A stretch of 64,000 nt of DNA from Mesorhizobium sp. L-2-11 (GTDB lineage Bacteria > Pseudomonadota > Alphaproteobacteria > Rhizobiales > Rhizobiaceae). The notes under the pieces are model-generated. The model was not told the origin of the DNA. It made no database searches and saw nothing but the letters and a program-made list of their open reading frames with translations. Numbering within the stretch: the first letter of the stretch is position 1; every line of letters starts with the position of its first letter. The position numbers and the translations under genes are program-made. The DNA lies in NCBI RefSeq assembly GCF_016756595.1, contig NZ_AP023257.1:1178001-1242000 (forward strand). Reading direction: 5' to 3'. Of the stretch, positions 9,302-18,403 are shown piece after piece.

Positions 9302-10369
9302 CTAAGTTGGCGCGAGTTCGGCTTCCGGCGCTGTGATGTCGGCGCATTTGCCGGCGCCGTAGGTGTCGCCGGCAATCCTGATTTCCACCGCCTTCGCCAT
9401 TGCCTGAATGTCCACGTCCCTGCCGGCGACCTTTTCGATCGCGCCGACAACGAGATCGGGTGCTATCCAGTCCGGCTTGTGGCCGAGATTGTGGACCCAG
9501 ACTAGCTCGGCCCCAGCGATATCGCGGACGAGGCCGACCGAATGGATCGTTGCATAGACCACCTTGTCGCGGTCGCCCGAGATGACCACAGTCGGAGCCT
9601 TGATATCGCGGTAGTGCGGTGCGGCATCGAGCGTGTAGCGATAAAGCCCTGCGACATCGCTGGCGTTGGAACGAAAGGCGTTCGGCCGAAGCACCAGTGG
9701 GATCGCGACCTCGGCGACATAGAAGTCCGGCACCTTGTTGGGGGCAAAGACGCAGGCGGTGGCGGCATTCATCTGCAGCGTTCCCGACGGATAGGTCAGT
9801 GTTTCGGAAAAAAGCCGGCCGACGATCGGAATGGTCGTCAAATTGTAGTACCAGGCGGTCGCGCCGCCCGGCCAGGGATGGGTGGCAGGCGCCATGAACA
9901 CCAGGCCGAGCGTCTTGTCGGGATGCTCGCGGCCGAAGGCCGTGGTCACCGAGCCGCCGAAGGAATGGCCGGCGATGATGGCTTTCCTGATGCCGAGATG
10001 GTCCATCAGTGCTGCGATGGTGCTGGCCTGTGCCGATGGGGTCTCGTTGTTGCCGGGGCCGCGCGCCGACCAGCCTGCACCCGGGCGGTCGAAGAATAGC
10101 ATCTCGGCACGGCCTTCCAGCAACGGCCTCAACGGCAGCATCTGATCCCTGAGATTGGCACTGGCGCCGTGGATAAAGACAATTGGCGGCAGGTCGGCGT
10201 TTTCCCGCGCCGGAACGTGAACGTAGTGGATGCGGGCACCGTTTACATCCGCGAAGTCGCCGATCGGCGGATTGCGGCGCTCGATCAGCCATGAACCGGC
10301 GCGGGTGACACCTGCAAGGGTGAACACAAGCGCGAGGAGGAAGGCGAGCGCGGCGTAGATCGGGTTCAT
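9302..10369 (-). CDS. Alpha/beta hydrolase, membrane-anchored
   Basis: The 355-residue protein has an N-terminal hydrophobic anchor (MNPIYAALAFLLALVFTLAG). The fold follows, with the oxyanion segment IVFIHGASANLRDQ, the nucleophile elbow AGHSFGGS (Ser), the acid-loop ISGDRDKVV (Asp) and the C-terminal HNLGHKPD (His). These form a complete catalytic triad of the epoxide hydrolase/lipase-like group. It probably faces the periplasm, held by one helix. It converges on pyk; the substrate cannot be assigned. Confidence 0.85.
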   Translation of the reverse strand: MNPIYAALAFLLALVFTLAGVTRAGSWLIERRNPPIGDFADVNGARIHYVHVPARENADLPPIVFIHGASANLRDQMLPLRPLLEGRAEMLFFDRPGAGWSARGPGNNETPSAQASTIAALMDHLGIRKAIIAGHSFGGSVTTAFGREHPDKTLGLVFMAPATHPWPGGATAWYYNLTTIPIVGRLFSETLTYPSGTLQMNAATACVFAPNKVPDFYVAEVAIPLVLRPNAFRSNASDVAGLYRYTLDAAPHYRDIKAPTVVISGDRDKVVYATIHSVGLVRDIAGAELVWVHNLGHKPDWIAPDLVVGAIEKVAGRDVDIQAMAKAVEIRIAGDTYGAGKCADITAPEAELAPT

Positions 10370-10437
10370 GCGGAGAGCTACGGACCGGAGGGAAATTAGT
10401 TCACTGTCCAGCTAAAAGATTTTTCGCTCAAGTGGAA

Positions 10438-10472
10438 TTGCCCGCCAACCATCACTGATGGTTGGCGGGCAA
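10438..10472. repeat. Perfect 17-bp palindrome with a 1-nt centre
   Basis: The left arm TTGCCCGCCAACCATCA (10438-10454) and its exact reverse complement (10456-10472) are separated by one C. No T-run follows on the plus strand. It lies in the 270-bp gap between divergently oriented genes (hydrolase start 10369, monooxygenase start 10640). The rest of this gap holds an open minus frame that I do not recognise, and otherwise nothing. Confidence 0.7.
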
Positions 10473-10626
10473 TCTCGGCGTCGAAATGCGCCTGGGCCGG
10501 CATTATCAGTTTCCAGGCCGGATGCACTCGGCGGATTATCTCCGGCGGCATCCGGATTTGAGGCGGGTCGTAGGTCCCATTGTACTTGAGCTTGAAGTCG
10601 GTTGAGGTAGTCTCTTCGAGGGAAAG

Positions 10627-10638
10627 AGGAGGTGATCC
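10627..10638 (+). promoter_or_regulatory. Unusually perfect Shine-Dalgarno fixing the start at 10640
   Basis: AGGAGGTGATCC is an uninterrupted 12-nt complement of the 16S rRNA 3' end. Its AGGAGG core lies 7 nt before the ATG at 10640. This decides against the longer frame opening at 10580. Confidence 0.85.
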
Positions 10639-10639
10639 A

Positions 10640-11701
10640 ATGTGGACTCGCACCGATCTTCTGAAGCTCCTCGGCATTGAGCACCCGATAATCCAGGCTC
10701 CGATGAGCAGTATCAGCATGCCGGAACTGGCGGCGGCAGTCAGCAATGCCGGAGCGCTTGGCTCGCTCGGATGTGGCATTCTGCCAGGGGCGGCCATTCG
10801 GGAGCAGCTCACGGCGACACAGCGCGCTACCAATGGCCCGATCAATGTAAACTTCTTTGCGCACCCGGTGCCAGTCCACGATGATGAGGCGGCCCAATAC
10901 ATGCGCGATCGCCTTCAAGGCTACTACGACGAGGTCGGCCTCGGGCCGGTACTCCAGCCGGGCGAGCCCTTTCCCAGCTTCGATCAAGAGCGCCTGGGCG
11001 TTGTGCTTGAACTGCGCCCAAAGGTGGTCAGCTTCCACTTTGGCCTGCCCGACATCAAAATTGTTCAGCTGCTGAAAGAGGCCGGCTGTGTTCTGTTGTG
11101 CTCGGCCACCACCGTTTCTGAAGCGCGGCAGCTTGAGGCGGCGGGGGTGGACGCTATCATCGCTCAGGGATACGAAGCCGGTGGCCATCGCGGCACATTC
11201 ACCGGCGACCCTGCTATCGGCACAGTCGGCACGATTGCGCTGGTGCCGCAGATCGTTGATGCCGTGCGCGTGCCTGTGATTGCAGCCGGCGGTATCTTCG
11301 ACGGTCGCGGCATTGCTGCCAGCTTTGCACTCGGTGCATCAGGTGTGCAGATCGGCACGGCCTTCCTGGCGTGCCCCGAGGCCAATGTGCAGCCGGCCTA
11401 TCGCGCGGCGTTGCGCTCGGCCACTGACGAGAGCACGTCGGTGACCCGCTGCTTCACTGGCCGGCCGGCGCGCGTGGTGCGCAACCGGTTTGTGATGGAG
11501 ATGGCCGGCGAGGAAGATGCCGCGCTGGCGTTTCCGTTGCAGGCGAGCCTGGTCTTGCCGCTGTCAATGGCAGCGGATGAAAGCAGGCGGGCTGATTTCC
11601 TGCCCATTTGGGCCGGGCAGGGTGTTGCGAGGTTGCGGGAGATGCCGGCAAAAGCCCTTGTGGAGAAACTCGTCGCGGAAGCTGGTTCATATCGGCACTG
11701 A
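10640..11701 (+). CDS. Nitronate monooxygenase-like FMN enzyme
   Basis: The 353-residue TIM-barrel protein starts MWTRTDLLKLLGIEHPIIQA. It has the NMO/2-nitropropane dioxygenase signatures PIIQAPMSSISMPELAAAVS, AGALGSLG, FHFGLPD, the conserved AQGYEAGGHRG loop and PVIAAGGIFDGRGIAA, then GASGVQIGTAF for phosphate binding. The family oxidises alkyl nitronates with FMN and O2 and protects against 3-nitropropionate; some members are enoyl reductases. The start is set by a 12-nt perfect Shine-Dalgarno. It has no operon partner. Confidence 0.85.
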   Translation: MWTRTDLLKLLGIEHPIIQAPMSSISMPELAAAVSNAGALGSLGCGILPGAAIREQLTATQRATNGPINVNFFAHPVPVHDDEAAQYMRDRLQGYYDEVGLGPVLQPGEPFPSFDQERLGVVLELRPKVVSFHFGLPDIKIVQLLKEAGCVLLCSATTVSEARQLEAAGVDAIIAQGYEAGGHRGTFTGDPAIGTVGTIALVPQIVDAVRVPVIAAGGIFDGRGIAASFALGASGVQIGTAFLACPEANVQPAYRAALRSATDESTSVTRCFTGRPARVVRNRFVMEMAGEEDAALAFPLQASLVLPLSMAADESRRADFLPIWAGQGVARLREMPAKALVEKLVAEAGSYRH

Positions 11702-11809
11702 CAATGCCACCTGCGGAAGAGACATCGGTAGCTGGAAACGTGGTATGCGCCCTTGAATTGGGGCCGACGCGACAGTCTCACCAGACTTTCGGTCTCGACG
11801 CTGCTGGCA

Positions 11810-12394
11810 TCATATCCCTTCGCCGGCAAGTTCTTCCGAAAGCGTACCGACCTGATCCTGGGCGCTGCGCATCATCGGGTAGATGGTGAGCACACGCTGC
11901 CAGGCTTCCAGCGCCGACTGCTTGTGGCCGGTTACCGCCATGATCTGCGCCAGGCCGGACAGCGCGCCAAAATGGCGCGGCTCGAGCTGCAGCGTGCGGT
12001 CGATGTCCGCCATCGATTTCCCAAAGTTATTCATCATGAAATGTACAGTGGCGCGCCGGTTCCAGCCTTCGGCATAGGCCGGTTGCAACGTCACCACCTG
12101 GTCGAGGAAGTCGAGCGCCACGTCGAACTTCTTGTCTTCGGCCGCTTTTTGCGACCATTGCATCATCAGGTCGATCGAGGCGCTGCCGGATTGCGACCAC
12201 TCGTGCGAGATGCGCGCCGCGATGCGCTCGGCGGCTTTTTCATTGCGCTCGCGCTTCAGGTCGACAAACAGCTGGTCGAGCCTTGCCTCCCTGGTGGTGG
12301 CAACCGGAGGGGTGACCGGGTCTTGCGCTCGAGCCGGAAGCGGGGCGAAACCGAGAAGAAAAAGCGCCGCCAAGAATGCAAAAAGAATCCGCAT
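11810..12394 (-). CDS. Tetratricopeptide-repeat protein, exported
   Basis: The 194-residue protein has a signal peptide (MRILFAFLAALFLLGFAPLP, then ARAQ). Helical repeats follow in the C-terminal two thirds: KKFDVALDFLDQVVTLQP, AYAEGWNRRATVHFMMNNFG, KSMADIDRTLQLEPRHFGAL and KQSALEAWQRVLTIYP. These match about three TPR units. It is probably a periplasmic adaptor with no catalytic motif. It converges on the monooxygenase gene and is followed on its own strand by nothing for 100 nt. Partners unknown. Confidence 0.85.
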   Translation of the reverse strand: MRILFAFLAALFLLGFAPLPARAQDPVTPPVATTREARLDQLFVDLKRERNEKAAERIAARISHEWSQSGSASIDLMMQWSQKAAEDKKFDVALDFLDQVVTLQPAYAEGWNRRATVHFMMNNFGKSMADIDRTLQLEPRHFGALSGLAQIMAVTGHKQSALEAWQRVLTIYPMMRSAQDQVGTLSEELAGEGI

Positions 12395-12509
12395 GACCGG
12401 AATCTAACCCCGGACAGCGGATCGTCAAACTGAATTTAGCGTGAGAGGCCGGCAGGCCGGCAAATTACATCATGCAGGCGCCGAGGCAGGCGCCTCCACG
12501 CGAAAAGAC

Positions 12510-12635
12510 TCAGCCCTGGCGCGCCTTGTAGCGCGGAGCGGTCTTGTTGATGATGTATACGCGGCCCTTGCGGCGAACCAGCTGGTTGTCGCGGTGACGC
12601 GCCTTGAGCGCCTTGAGCGAATTCTTGATCTTCAT
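12510..12635 (-). CDS. rpmJ: 50S ribosomal protein L36 (YkgO-type, zinc-free)
   Basis: A 41-residue basic protein: [20 protein letters not shown], then [20 protein letters not shown] and a final G. The family form with Cys residues normally binds zinc; this C-minus form has none, as in the alternative YkgO-type L36 that serves as the standard copy in many alphaproteobacteria. It would sit in the large ribosomal subunit near the peptidyl-transferase region. It lies downstream of purK on the same strand, past a hairpin at 12678-12700. Confidence 0.95.
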   Translation of the reverse strand: MKIKNSLKALKARHRDNQLVRRKGRVYIINKTAPRYKARQG

Positions 12636-12677
12636 GGTCTTGCCCGTCGGTCTGGGCCCGCTTGGGCCGAATTATTA

Positions 12678-12700
12678 AGGCGCGCTCGGAAAGCGCGCCT
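12678..12700 (-). terminator. Hairpin between purK and rpmJ
   Basis: A 9-bp perfect stem, AGGCGCGCT (12678-12686) and AGCGCGCCT (12692-12700), has a 5-nt loop. On the minus strand it is followed by the A/T-rich TAATAATT. It could end purEK transcription or form part of the rpmJ leader; the U-run is weak. Confidence 0.45.
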
Positions 12701-12813
12701 CTCAACTTGTGCGTGGCTCATAAACGAGGAGCCTTGCCCGTGTCAACCAAGCATGTGGCGGAGTTTGAGTTTCTGCCCTACCGACGGCATTGGAGCGGCG
12801 CTGTCCAACAGCC

Positions 12814-13890
12814 TCAACGGTGGCGGCTCATTCGCGTAAAATGGCCCATCTTGCGGCCGGGGCGCGCCTCGGCCTTGCCGTAGAGATGCAGCATCAGATC
12901 GGGCTCGGCGAGCAGAGCCGGGACGCGCAGGACGTCGTCGCCGATCAGGTTTTCCATGACGCAGTCAAAATGGCGGCCGGGGTTTCCCAGCGGCAGTCCC
13001 GCGACGGCGCGAATGTGCTGCTCGAACTGCGAGACGATGCAGGCGGCTTCCGTCCAGTGGCCGGAATTGTGAACGCGCGGCGCGATCTCATTGGCCAGCA
13101 GCGCGCCGTCGGCAAGCACAAAGAACTCGATGCCGATGACGCCGACATAATCGAGCGCGGCAAGTATCTCTGCTGCCGCCGCCTGCGCTGCAGCGGCGGT
13201 TTCGGACTCTATCCCGGCCGGCAGGGTCGAGCTGTGCAGGATGCCGTCGCGGTGGACGTTTTCTGCCGGATCGTAGGCGGCGAGCGAACCGTCCATGCCG
13301 CGCGCCGCGATCACCGAGATCTCGCGTTCGAAGGCGACGAAGGATTCGAGGATCAGCGGCACGTTGCCCATCGCCTCGCAGGTGCCGGCAAAGCCGCCCG
13401 TTTCCATGTTGCGGAAGACGCGCTGGCCCTTGCCGTCATAGCCCATGCGTCGCGTCTTCAATATGCAGCTGCCGTCGAATTTTTTCAGCGCCGCCGTCAA
13501 TTCGTCGTCATTGTCGACGGGGCAGAAATCCGCGGTGGGAATGCCGATGCCGTTGAGGAATTTCTTCTCCGCCACCCGGTCCTGCGCCACTTCCAGCGCG
13601 CGCGCCGGCGGGTAGACGGGGACCGTGACGGCAAGCGCGCTGGCGGCCATGACCGGAACGTTCTCGAACTCGTAGGTGACGACGGCGCTGACTGCAGCCA
13701 GTTCGGCGAGCGCGGCCGTGTCGTCATAAGCGGCAGTGATCTGCCGGTTGGCGACCTGTGCCGCCGGACAATCCGGCTGCGGCTCCAGCACGACCGTGCG
13801 GTAGCCGAGGCGCGCCGCGGCCATCGCCAGCATGCGGCCGAGCTGGCCGCCGCCGATGATGCCGATGGTCGATCCGGCGGCCAGGCTCAT
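12814..13890 (-). CDS. purK: N5-carboxyaminoimidazole ribonucleotide synthase
   Basis: This 358-residue ATP-grasp enzyme carboxylates aminoimidazole ribonucleotide with ATP and bicarbonate in de novo purine synthesis. It starts [20 protein letters not shown] (dinucleotide-like loop). It continues with [15 protein letters not shown], the ATP-grasp lysine segment [15 protein letters not shown], and [19 protein letters not shown], which carries the metal-binding Glu and Asn. Length is normal for PurK. Its start overlaps the purE stop by 4 bp, giving a coupled purEK pair. Confidence 0.97.
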   Translation of the reverse strand: MSLAAGSTIGIIGGGQLGRMLAMAAARLGYRTVVLEPQPDCPAAQVANRQITAAYDDTAALAELAAVSAVVTYEFENVPVMAASALAVTVPVYPPARALEVAQDRVAEKKFLNGIGIPTADFCPVDNDDELTAALKKFDGSCILKTRRMGYDGKGQRVFRNMETGGFAGTCEAMGNVPLILESFVAFEREISVIAARGMDGSLAAYDPAENVHRDGILHSSTLPAGIESETAAAAQAAAAEILAALDYVGVIGIEFFVLADGALLANEIAPRVHNSGHWTEAACIVSQFEQHIRAVAGLPLGNPGRHFDCVMENLIGDDVLRVPALLAEPDLMLHLYGKAEARPGRKMGHFTRMSRHR

Positions 13891-14384
13891 GGCGTGTCCG
13901 TGGGCTCGGCGGCGACCTTGGCGGTCTGGGCGGCGCGCCAGGCATCGAGCCGGGCGGCGAGCTTTTCGTCGGTCAGCGCCAGCACGGCCGCGGCCAGAAG
14001 GGCGGCATTGGTGGCGCCCGCCTTGCCGATGGCCAGCGTGCCGACCGGAATGCCGGCCGGCATCTGCACGATGGAGAGCAGCGAGTCCTGTCCGGAAAGC
14101 GCCTTCGACTCCACCGGCACGCCAAAAACCGGGAGCGGCGTCATCGCCGCCGTCATGCCGGGCAGGTGCGCCGCACCGCCGGCGCCGGCGATGATCACCC
14201 GAAAGCCGGCCGCCTTGGCGCCCTTGGCGAAGTCATAGAGCCGGTCGGGGGTGCGGTGGGCCGAGACGATCAGCCGCTTGTGCGCGATGCCCAGCGCCTC
14301 CAGCGTTTCGGCGGCGTGGCGCATCGTCGCCCAGTCGGACTGGCTGCCCATGATGATGGCGACGTCGGCGCGGTGATCGTCCAA
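13887..14384 (-). CDS. purE: N5-carboxyaminoimidazole ribonucleotide mutase
   Basis: This 165-residue class I PurE moves the carboxylate of N5-CAIR to C4, the step after PurK. Motifs: [19 protein letters not shown] (nucleotide-phosphate loop), [15 protein letters not shown] (catalytic His), [20 protein letters not shown] and [20 protein letters not shown]. It forms an octamer in known homologues. It is the first gene of purEK and overlaps purK by 4 bp. Confidence 0.97.
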   Translation of the reverse strand: MDDHRADVAIIMGSQSDWATMRHAAETLEALGIAHKRLIVSAHRTPDRLYDFAKGAKAAGFRVIIAGAGGAAHLPGMTAAMTPLPVFGVPVESKALSGQDSLLSIVQMPAGIPVGTLAIGKAGATNAALLAAAVLALTDEKLAARLDAWRAAQTAKVAAEPTDTP

Positions 14385-14486
14385 GCTTCTGCTCCCGGCG
14401 GCAAAGGCGCGCCTTAGCGGAATTCGAGATCGACGGCAAGGAGACCATGCCCCGGCGCAGCATTCGGGCGCATGGCGCCATGTTAC

Positions 14487-15707
14487 CTAATCCGGCCAGC
14501 GCAAGGCGCCGGCGCTATCCTTGCGGGCCGACTTCATCGCATCAGCGGGACGATCGGCCGCGCTCAACACCGCCCGCAGGCGTTCGGCGACGATTTCCGC
14601 CTCGCCGGGATGAAGGTTGCACGGATCGAGGAAGAAGTGACCGCGCTCGACCTCGTGGTTGCGCACGATTATGGGCGGCGTGCCGGCCGCCAGCGCCGAG
14701 GCAAAACCGGCGGCGGTGAACCTGCTCTCAGCCGCAACTAACACCTGCAGGCGGTCGAGCGGATTGCCGGTCGGATCGGGAATGATATGCGCGGCGATAC
14801 CGGGCAGCCCCTGCAATGCGTCTTTCCACAAATCGAGCGCTGCTGCTTCCCGCTTGCGGATGCCAACATGGTCGCGTCGCTCCCAGGCCTCCAGCGCGGC
14901 CATGGTGCCGGCGATGCTTTCCTTGCCGACCTTCATCGCCCGCGCAACGCCACGGTTCTGCAGATAGGCGGCCCGCACCAGATCCTTGCGCCCGGTGACG
15001 ATGCCGCTTGTCGGTCCCGAGAGGAATTTGTGGCCGCTGTAGACGACGATGTCGGCGCCGCGTGCGAGAAAGCCGCGCAAATCGTACTCGGAGGCGGCGT
15101 CGACGATCACCGGGACGCCCTTGGCGTGGCAGATCTCGCAGAACTCCTCCAGCGAGAGCATGCCGTATTGCACCGTGTGATGGGCAACGACATAGAGACC
15201 TGCCGCGGTGCGGTCGCGGATCGCCTCGCGCACATGATAATCCTGCGTCACGCTGACCGTACCGGCGGGTACGGTCCTGGCCCCGGCCAGCCGGATCGAC
15301 TGGTCGATCGGCGCGCCGTAATTGACGATGTGGCCGAGTTGGACGATGACCTCGGTCTTGAGGCCCTCGGTGTCGTCCGGCAGCCGCTCGATCGCCAGAA
15401 GGTTGGTGCCGGTCATTGTGCCTGCAATGGCCATGGTGATGCCGCTGGCGCAGCAAGCGGTGATGAAGCCGGCCTCACCGCCGGTGAGGCGCGCGACGAC
15501 CGTGCTTGCGGCGCGCTGCAGATCGTCCATCTCCACCCACTGCGAGGCGATATCCGACATCGCGGCGATCGCTTCCGGGACGATGATCGAGGCGCCGAGC
15601 GCCGTCATCGTGCCGGAAACGTTGATGATCGGACGAAGGCCGAGCCGTTCGCGGATTGTCGTGTTGGAGCCGTTTGCGGAATAGGCTTTCATTTCTAGAG
15701 GTCCCAT
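14487..15707 (-). CDS. SelA-like / DgaE-like PLP-dependent enzyme
   Basis: The 406-residue fold-type I PLP protein belongs to the family containing selenocysteine synthase SelA and D-glucosaminate-6-phosphate ammonia-lyase DgaE. It has [39 protein letters not shown], the carboxylate-binding [14 protein letters not shown], and the PLP lysine in [18 protein letters not shown]. It ends the operon with amino-acid ABC genes and RidA. That context argues for an amino-compound lyase or dehydratase, not tRNA work; no selB or selenocysteine genes are near. An alternative start is the ATG five codons in (15692). Its gap from the RidA stop is 9 nt. Confidence 0.8.
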   Translation of the reverse strand: MGPLEMKAYSANGSNTTIRERLGLRPIINVSGTMTALGASIIVPEAIAAMSDIASQWVEMDDLQRAASTVVARLTGGEAGFITACCASGITMAIAGTMTGTNLLAIERLPDDTEGLKTEVIVQLGHIVNYGAPIDQSIRLAGARTVPAGTVSVTQDYHVREAIRDRTAAGLYVVAHHTVQYGMLSLEEFCEICHAKGVPVIVDAASEYDLRGFLARGADIVVYSGHKFLSGPTSGIVTGRKDLVRAAYLQNRGVARAMKVGKESIAGTMAALEAWERRDHVGIRKREAAALDLWKDALQGLPGIAAHIIPDPTGNPLDRLQVLVAAESRFTAAGFASALAAGTPPIIVRNHEVERGHFFLDPCNLHPGEAEIVAERLRAVLSAADRPADAMKSARKDSAGALRWPD

Positions 15708-15716
15708 TGGTAGATT

Positions 15717-16178
15717 TCAGGCGGCGATCTCGACGACCGCCTCGATTTCCACGGTGATGTTGCCCGGCAGCGAACCGACACCGATCGCCGAACGGGCGTG
15801 CCCGCCGATACTATCAAAGACAGCGGCGAAAAGATCGGAACAGCCATTCACCACCTTCGGATGGTCGCCGAAGGTCGGGATGGCGTTGACGAAGCCAAGC
15901 AGCTTGACGATGCGCACGATCCGGCCGAGGTCGCCTGCCGCAGCGTGCATGACCGCGAGCAGGTTCAGGCCGGTGAGACGGGCATGCTTGTAAGCCTCTT
16001 CAACCGTGACGTCCTCGCCGACCTTGCCGGTGCAAAGAGTGCCGTCGGCGCGCAGCGGCCCTTGGCCGGAGAGGAAGATCAGCCGTCCGCTTTCGGCGTG
16101 GGTGACGAAGTTGGCGATCGGCGCCGGCGCTTCGGGCAGCGTCAGGCCCAATTCGGCGAGCCGGATGTAAGGCGTCAT
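15717..16178 (-). CDS. RidA/YjgF-type enamine/imine deaminase
   Basis: The 153-residue protein has the long-form RidA pattern: FLSGQGPLRADG, VTVEEAYKHARLTGLNLLAV, LGRIVRIVKLLGFVNAIPTF, then SAIGVGSLPGNITVEIEAVV. Family members hydrolyse reactive enamine or imine intermediates released by PLP enzymes. The placement directly before a SelA-like PLP enzyme fits that job, or a true catabolic step. In standard RidA an Arg sits near R105; here a Gly-Val-Gly-Ser segment occupies the usual site, as in the YjgF/Rid2-like subgroups, so activity should not be assumed. Confidence 0.85.
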   Translation of the reverse strand: MTPYIRLAELGLTLPEAPAPIANFVTHAESGRLIFLSGQGPLRADGTLCTGKVGEDVTVEEAYKHARLTGLNLLAVMHAAAGDLGRIVRIVKLLGFVNAIPTFGDHPKVVNGCSDLFAAVFDSIGGHARSAIGVGSLPGNITVEIEAVVEIAA

Positions 16179-16214
16179 GAAAGGGCTCCTTGCGACAGCT
16201 TTCGCCGTCCGATG

Positions 16215-17009
16215 TCAGAAATGCGAGGCGCGAAACCGCGCCAGGAAGCTGCGGAGACGCTCGTTGTCGATCTCCGCGCCCAGAATCTCGGCAGGCGGGC
16301 CTGCGGCGCTGACGCCGCCGTCTGCCATGAAGACGATGCGGCTCGAAGCGTCGCGGGCAAAGGCCATCTCGTGCGTGACCATCACCATCGTCATGCCGTC
16401 CTCGGCCAGGCTGCGCACGACCTCGAGCACCTCGCCGACGAGTTCCGGATCGAGCGCGGAGGTTATCTCGTCGAGAAGCAGGATTTTCGGCTCCATCGCC
16501 ACAGCGCGGGCGATGCCGACGCGCTGCTGCTGGCCGCCGGAAAGCTCGGCCGGCAGGCTGTCGGCCTTGTGGGCAAGGCCGACCCGGCCGAGCCAGTGCT
16601 CGGCGATGCCGCGGGCCTCGGTACTGCTCTTGCCGCGCACCTTGCGCAGGCCAAGCATGATGTTGCCGGCCGCCGTCAGATGCGGAAACAGATTGAAGCT
16701 CTGGAACACCATTCCGGTCTCGGCCCGCATCTTCGCCAGGTCGCGCTCGCTGCGGCGCTGGCGTGTTCCCGTCCCGCGGTAGCCGACCTCCCTGCCGTCG
16801 ATGCGGATGGAGCCGCTGTCGTAGCTCTCCAGGAAGTTGACGCAGCGCAGCAGCGTGGTCTTGCCGCTGCCGGAAGGCCCGATGACAGTCACCACCTCGC
16901 CGCGCGTCACCTGCAGGCTGACGGAGCGCAGGACCGCGACGGATCCGAACGATTTGGAAACCTCGCAGACATCGAGAAGCGCCGGACTGGCGGGCGTGGC
17001 GATGGGCAT
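16215..17009 (-). CDS. Polar amino-acid ABC transporter, ATP-binding protein
   Basis: A 264-residue ABC ATPase with Walker A GPSGSGKTTLL, Q-loop MVFQSFNLFPHLT, signature LSGGQQQRVGIARA, Walker B ILLLDEITSALDP and the switch His in VMVTHEMAFARD. These are typical of the GlnQ/HisP (PAAT) class. It would energise the two permeases encoded immediately upstream. A 4-nt gap separates it from the permease stop, so the operon is tightly packed. Confidence 0.95.
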   Translation of the reverse strand: MPIATPASPALLDVCEVSKSFGSVAVLRSVSLQVTRGEVVTVIGPSGSGKTTLLRCVNFLESYDSGSIRIDGREVGYRGTGTRQRRSERDLAKMRAETGMVFQSFNLFPHLTAAGNIMLGLRKVRGKSSTEARGIAEHWLGRVGLAHKADSLPAELSGGQQQRVGIARAVAMEPKILLLDEITSALDPELVGEVLEVVRSLAEDGMTMVMVTHEMAFARDASSRIVFMADGGVSAAGPPAEILGAEIDNERLRSFLARFRASHF

Positions 17010-17013
17010 CTTG

Positions 17014-17664
17014 CTATTCCCGGATGAAGGAGAAACGCCGCTCCAACCGTCGGCTGGCCAGGGAGAGCGCGTAATTGACGGCGAAATAGATGACCGCCCC
17101 GAGGATGTAGAGCGGCATCGCTTCGTAGGTGCGGCCGATGACCTGGTTGATGGCGTGCATCAGGTCGGTGATGCCGAGCAGCGAGACCAGCGCGCTGCCC
17201 TTCACCGCATCGGTGACGCCATTGATCCATGGCGGCAGGAAACGCCTGAACGCTTGCGGGAAGATGACGTAGGCCAGTCGCTGGCGAAAGGTCAGTCCGA
17301 TCGCCATCGCCGCTTCGGACTGCCCCTTCGGTATGGAACCGACCGCGCCGCGCAGATACTCGATGACCTGCGCCGTCTTGAACAGGGTGAGCGCCAGTAC
17401 GGCTGCCCAGAAGGATTCCAGATGGAGGCCGATGGCAGGCAGGCCGTAATAGACGAAGAAGATGAGCACCAGGATCGGAATGCCGCGTATGGTATCGCTG
17501 AAAATGCGCACCGGCCAGCGCAGCGGAGCCGGGCCATAGACAAGGCCGACGCCCATCATCACGCCGGCGACGAGCGACAACACCACGACCAGCAGCGACA
17601 CCCATAGCGTCACGGCAAAACCCTGGGCCAGGAAGGGCAAGGCATAGGCGATCTGGCCAAGCAT
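17014..17664 (-). CDS. Polar amino-acid ABC transporter permease 2
   Basis: The 216-residue HisMQ/GlnP-type permease starts MLGQIAYALPFLAQGFAVTL and has about five helices. The EAA-like loop is RGAVGSIPKGQSEAAMAIGL, followed by VIFPQAFRRFLPPW. The frame opens at 17709, but the ATG at 17664 begins 1 nt after the stop of the preceding permease and matches the usual N-terminus. It would pair with permease 1 as a heterodimer. Confidence 0.9.
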   Translation of the reverse strand: MLGQIAYALPFLAQGFAVTLWVSLLVVVLSLVAGVMMGVGLVYGPAPLRWPVRIFSDTIRGIPILVLIFFVYYGLPAIGLHLESFWAAVLALTLFKTAQVIEYLRGAVGSIPKGQSEAAMAIGLTFRQRLAYVIFPQAFRRFLPPWINGVTDAVKGSALVSLLGITDLMHAINQVIGRTYEAMPLYILGAVIYFAVNYALSLASRRLERRFSFIRE

Positions 17665-17665
17665 C

Positions 17666-18331
17666 CTAGTGCGCCGCCCTGAACCGGCGCTCGACAAGCC
17701 GAAGCGCAAAAAGAAGCGCGTAGCCCGTCAGGAGATACATCGCCGTCACCACAAGGTAGACCTCGACGATGCGGAAGGTGTTGAAGTTGATCCACTGGGC
17801 GCCGTAGGTGAGCTCGGGCACCGAAATGACCGAGGCAACGGACGTGTCCTTGAACAGCGACAGGAACGTGTTGGAAAGCGCGGGCAGCGTTATGCGCAGC
17901 ATCGTCGGCAGGCGCACATGAACCAGCCTTTGCCATGGCGTCAGGCCGATCGCCTTGCCGGCGTCGAGCTGCCCGCGCGGTACCGCTTCGAGCCCCGAGC
18001 GGAACACCTCGACCAGATAAGCGCCGCTATAGAGCGACAGCGTGGCAATGAACGATGTTTGCGCGCTGTAGGCGATGTCGACCACCGTCGGCAGGCCGTA
18101 GAAGACGAGATAGACGAGCAGGATCAGCGGCACGTTGCGGATGAACTCGACATAGGCGGCGATGACGGTCCGCACCGCACGCCCGGCCGACACGTACCAG
18201 ACCGCCAGAAGCAGTCCTATGAGGATGCCGATCGCGATGGAGATCACGGCCAGCTCGAGGCTGAGCAGCAGCCCGCCCCAAAGCTTGTCGAAATGCCGCC
18301 AGATCAGGTTGAAGTTCAGGGTATAGCCCAT
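17666..18331 (-). CDS. Polar amino-acid ABC transporter permease 1
   Basis: The 221-residue permease of the GlnP/HisM class starts MGYTLNFNLIWRHFDKLWGG. It has the inner motif YVEFIRNVPLILLVYLVFYG and the EAA loop EVFRSGLEAVPRGQLDAGKA, then VRLPTMLRITLPALSN. It lies between the binding-protein gene (across a strong hairpin) and permease 2. About five helices are visible. Confidence 0.93.
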   Translation of the reverse strand: MGYTLNFNLIWRHFDKLWGGLLLSLELAVISIAIGILIGLLLAVWYVSAGRAVRTVIAAYVEFIRNVPLILLVYLVFYGLPTVVDIAYSAQTSFIATLSLYSGAYLVEVFRSGLEAVPRGQLDAGKAIGLTPWQRLVHVRLPTMLRITLPALSNTFLSLFKDTSVASVISVPELTYGAQWINFNTFRIVEVYLVVTAMYLLTGYALLFALRLVERRFRAAH

Positions 18332-18366
18332 GTGTCCCTGTCATTATCAAGGGCTGTCGACGATAA

Positions 18367-18398
18367 GCCGGCGGAAGGGCGCAAGCCCTTCCGCCGGC
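18367..18398 (-). terminator. 14-bp hairpin between binding-protein and permease genes
   Basis: The perfect stem GCCGGCGGAAGGGC (18367-18380) / GCCCTTCCGCCGGC (18385-18398) has a GCAA-type tetraloop. It sits 5 nt after the binding-protein stop, with no U-run. In ABC operons such hairpins stabilise or partly terminate the message, giving more binding protein than permease. That role is inferred. Confidence 0.65.
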
Positions 18399-18403
18399 CT
18401 GCA

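Noticed and set aside
10396..10580. Minus-strand open frame ending at 10396 in the hydrolase-monooxygenase gap
   Set aside because: The readable segment has no start codon with a ribosome site and no family that I recognise; it may be a gene scrap but cannot be supported.
14487..15707. True selenocysteine synthase SelA
   Set aside because: No selB, selC or selD nearby and the gene ends an amino-acid uptake operon; a SelA-like metabolic enzyme is more likely.
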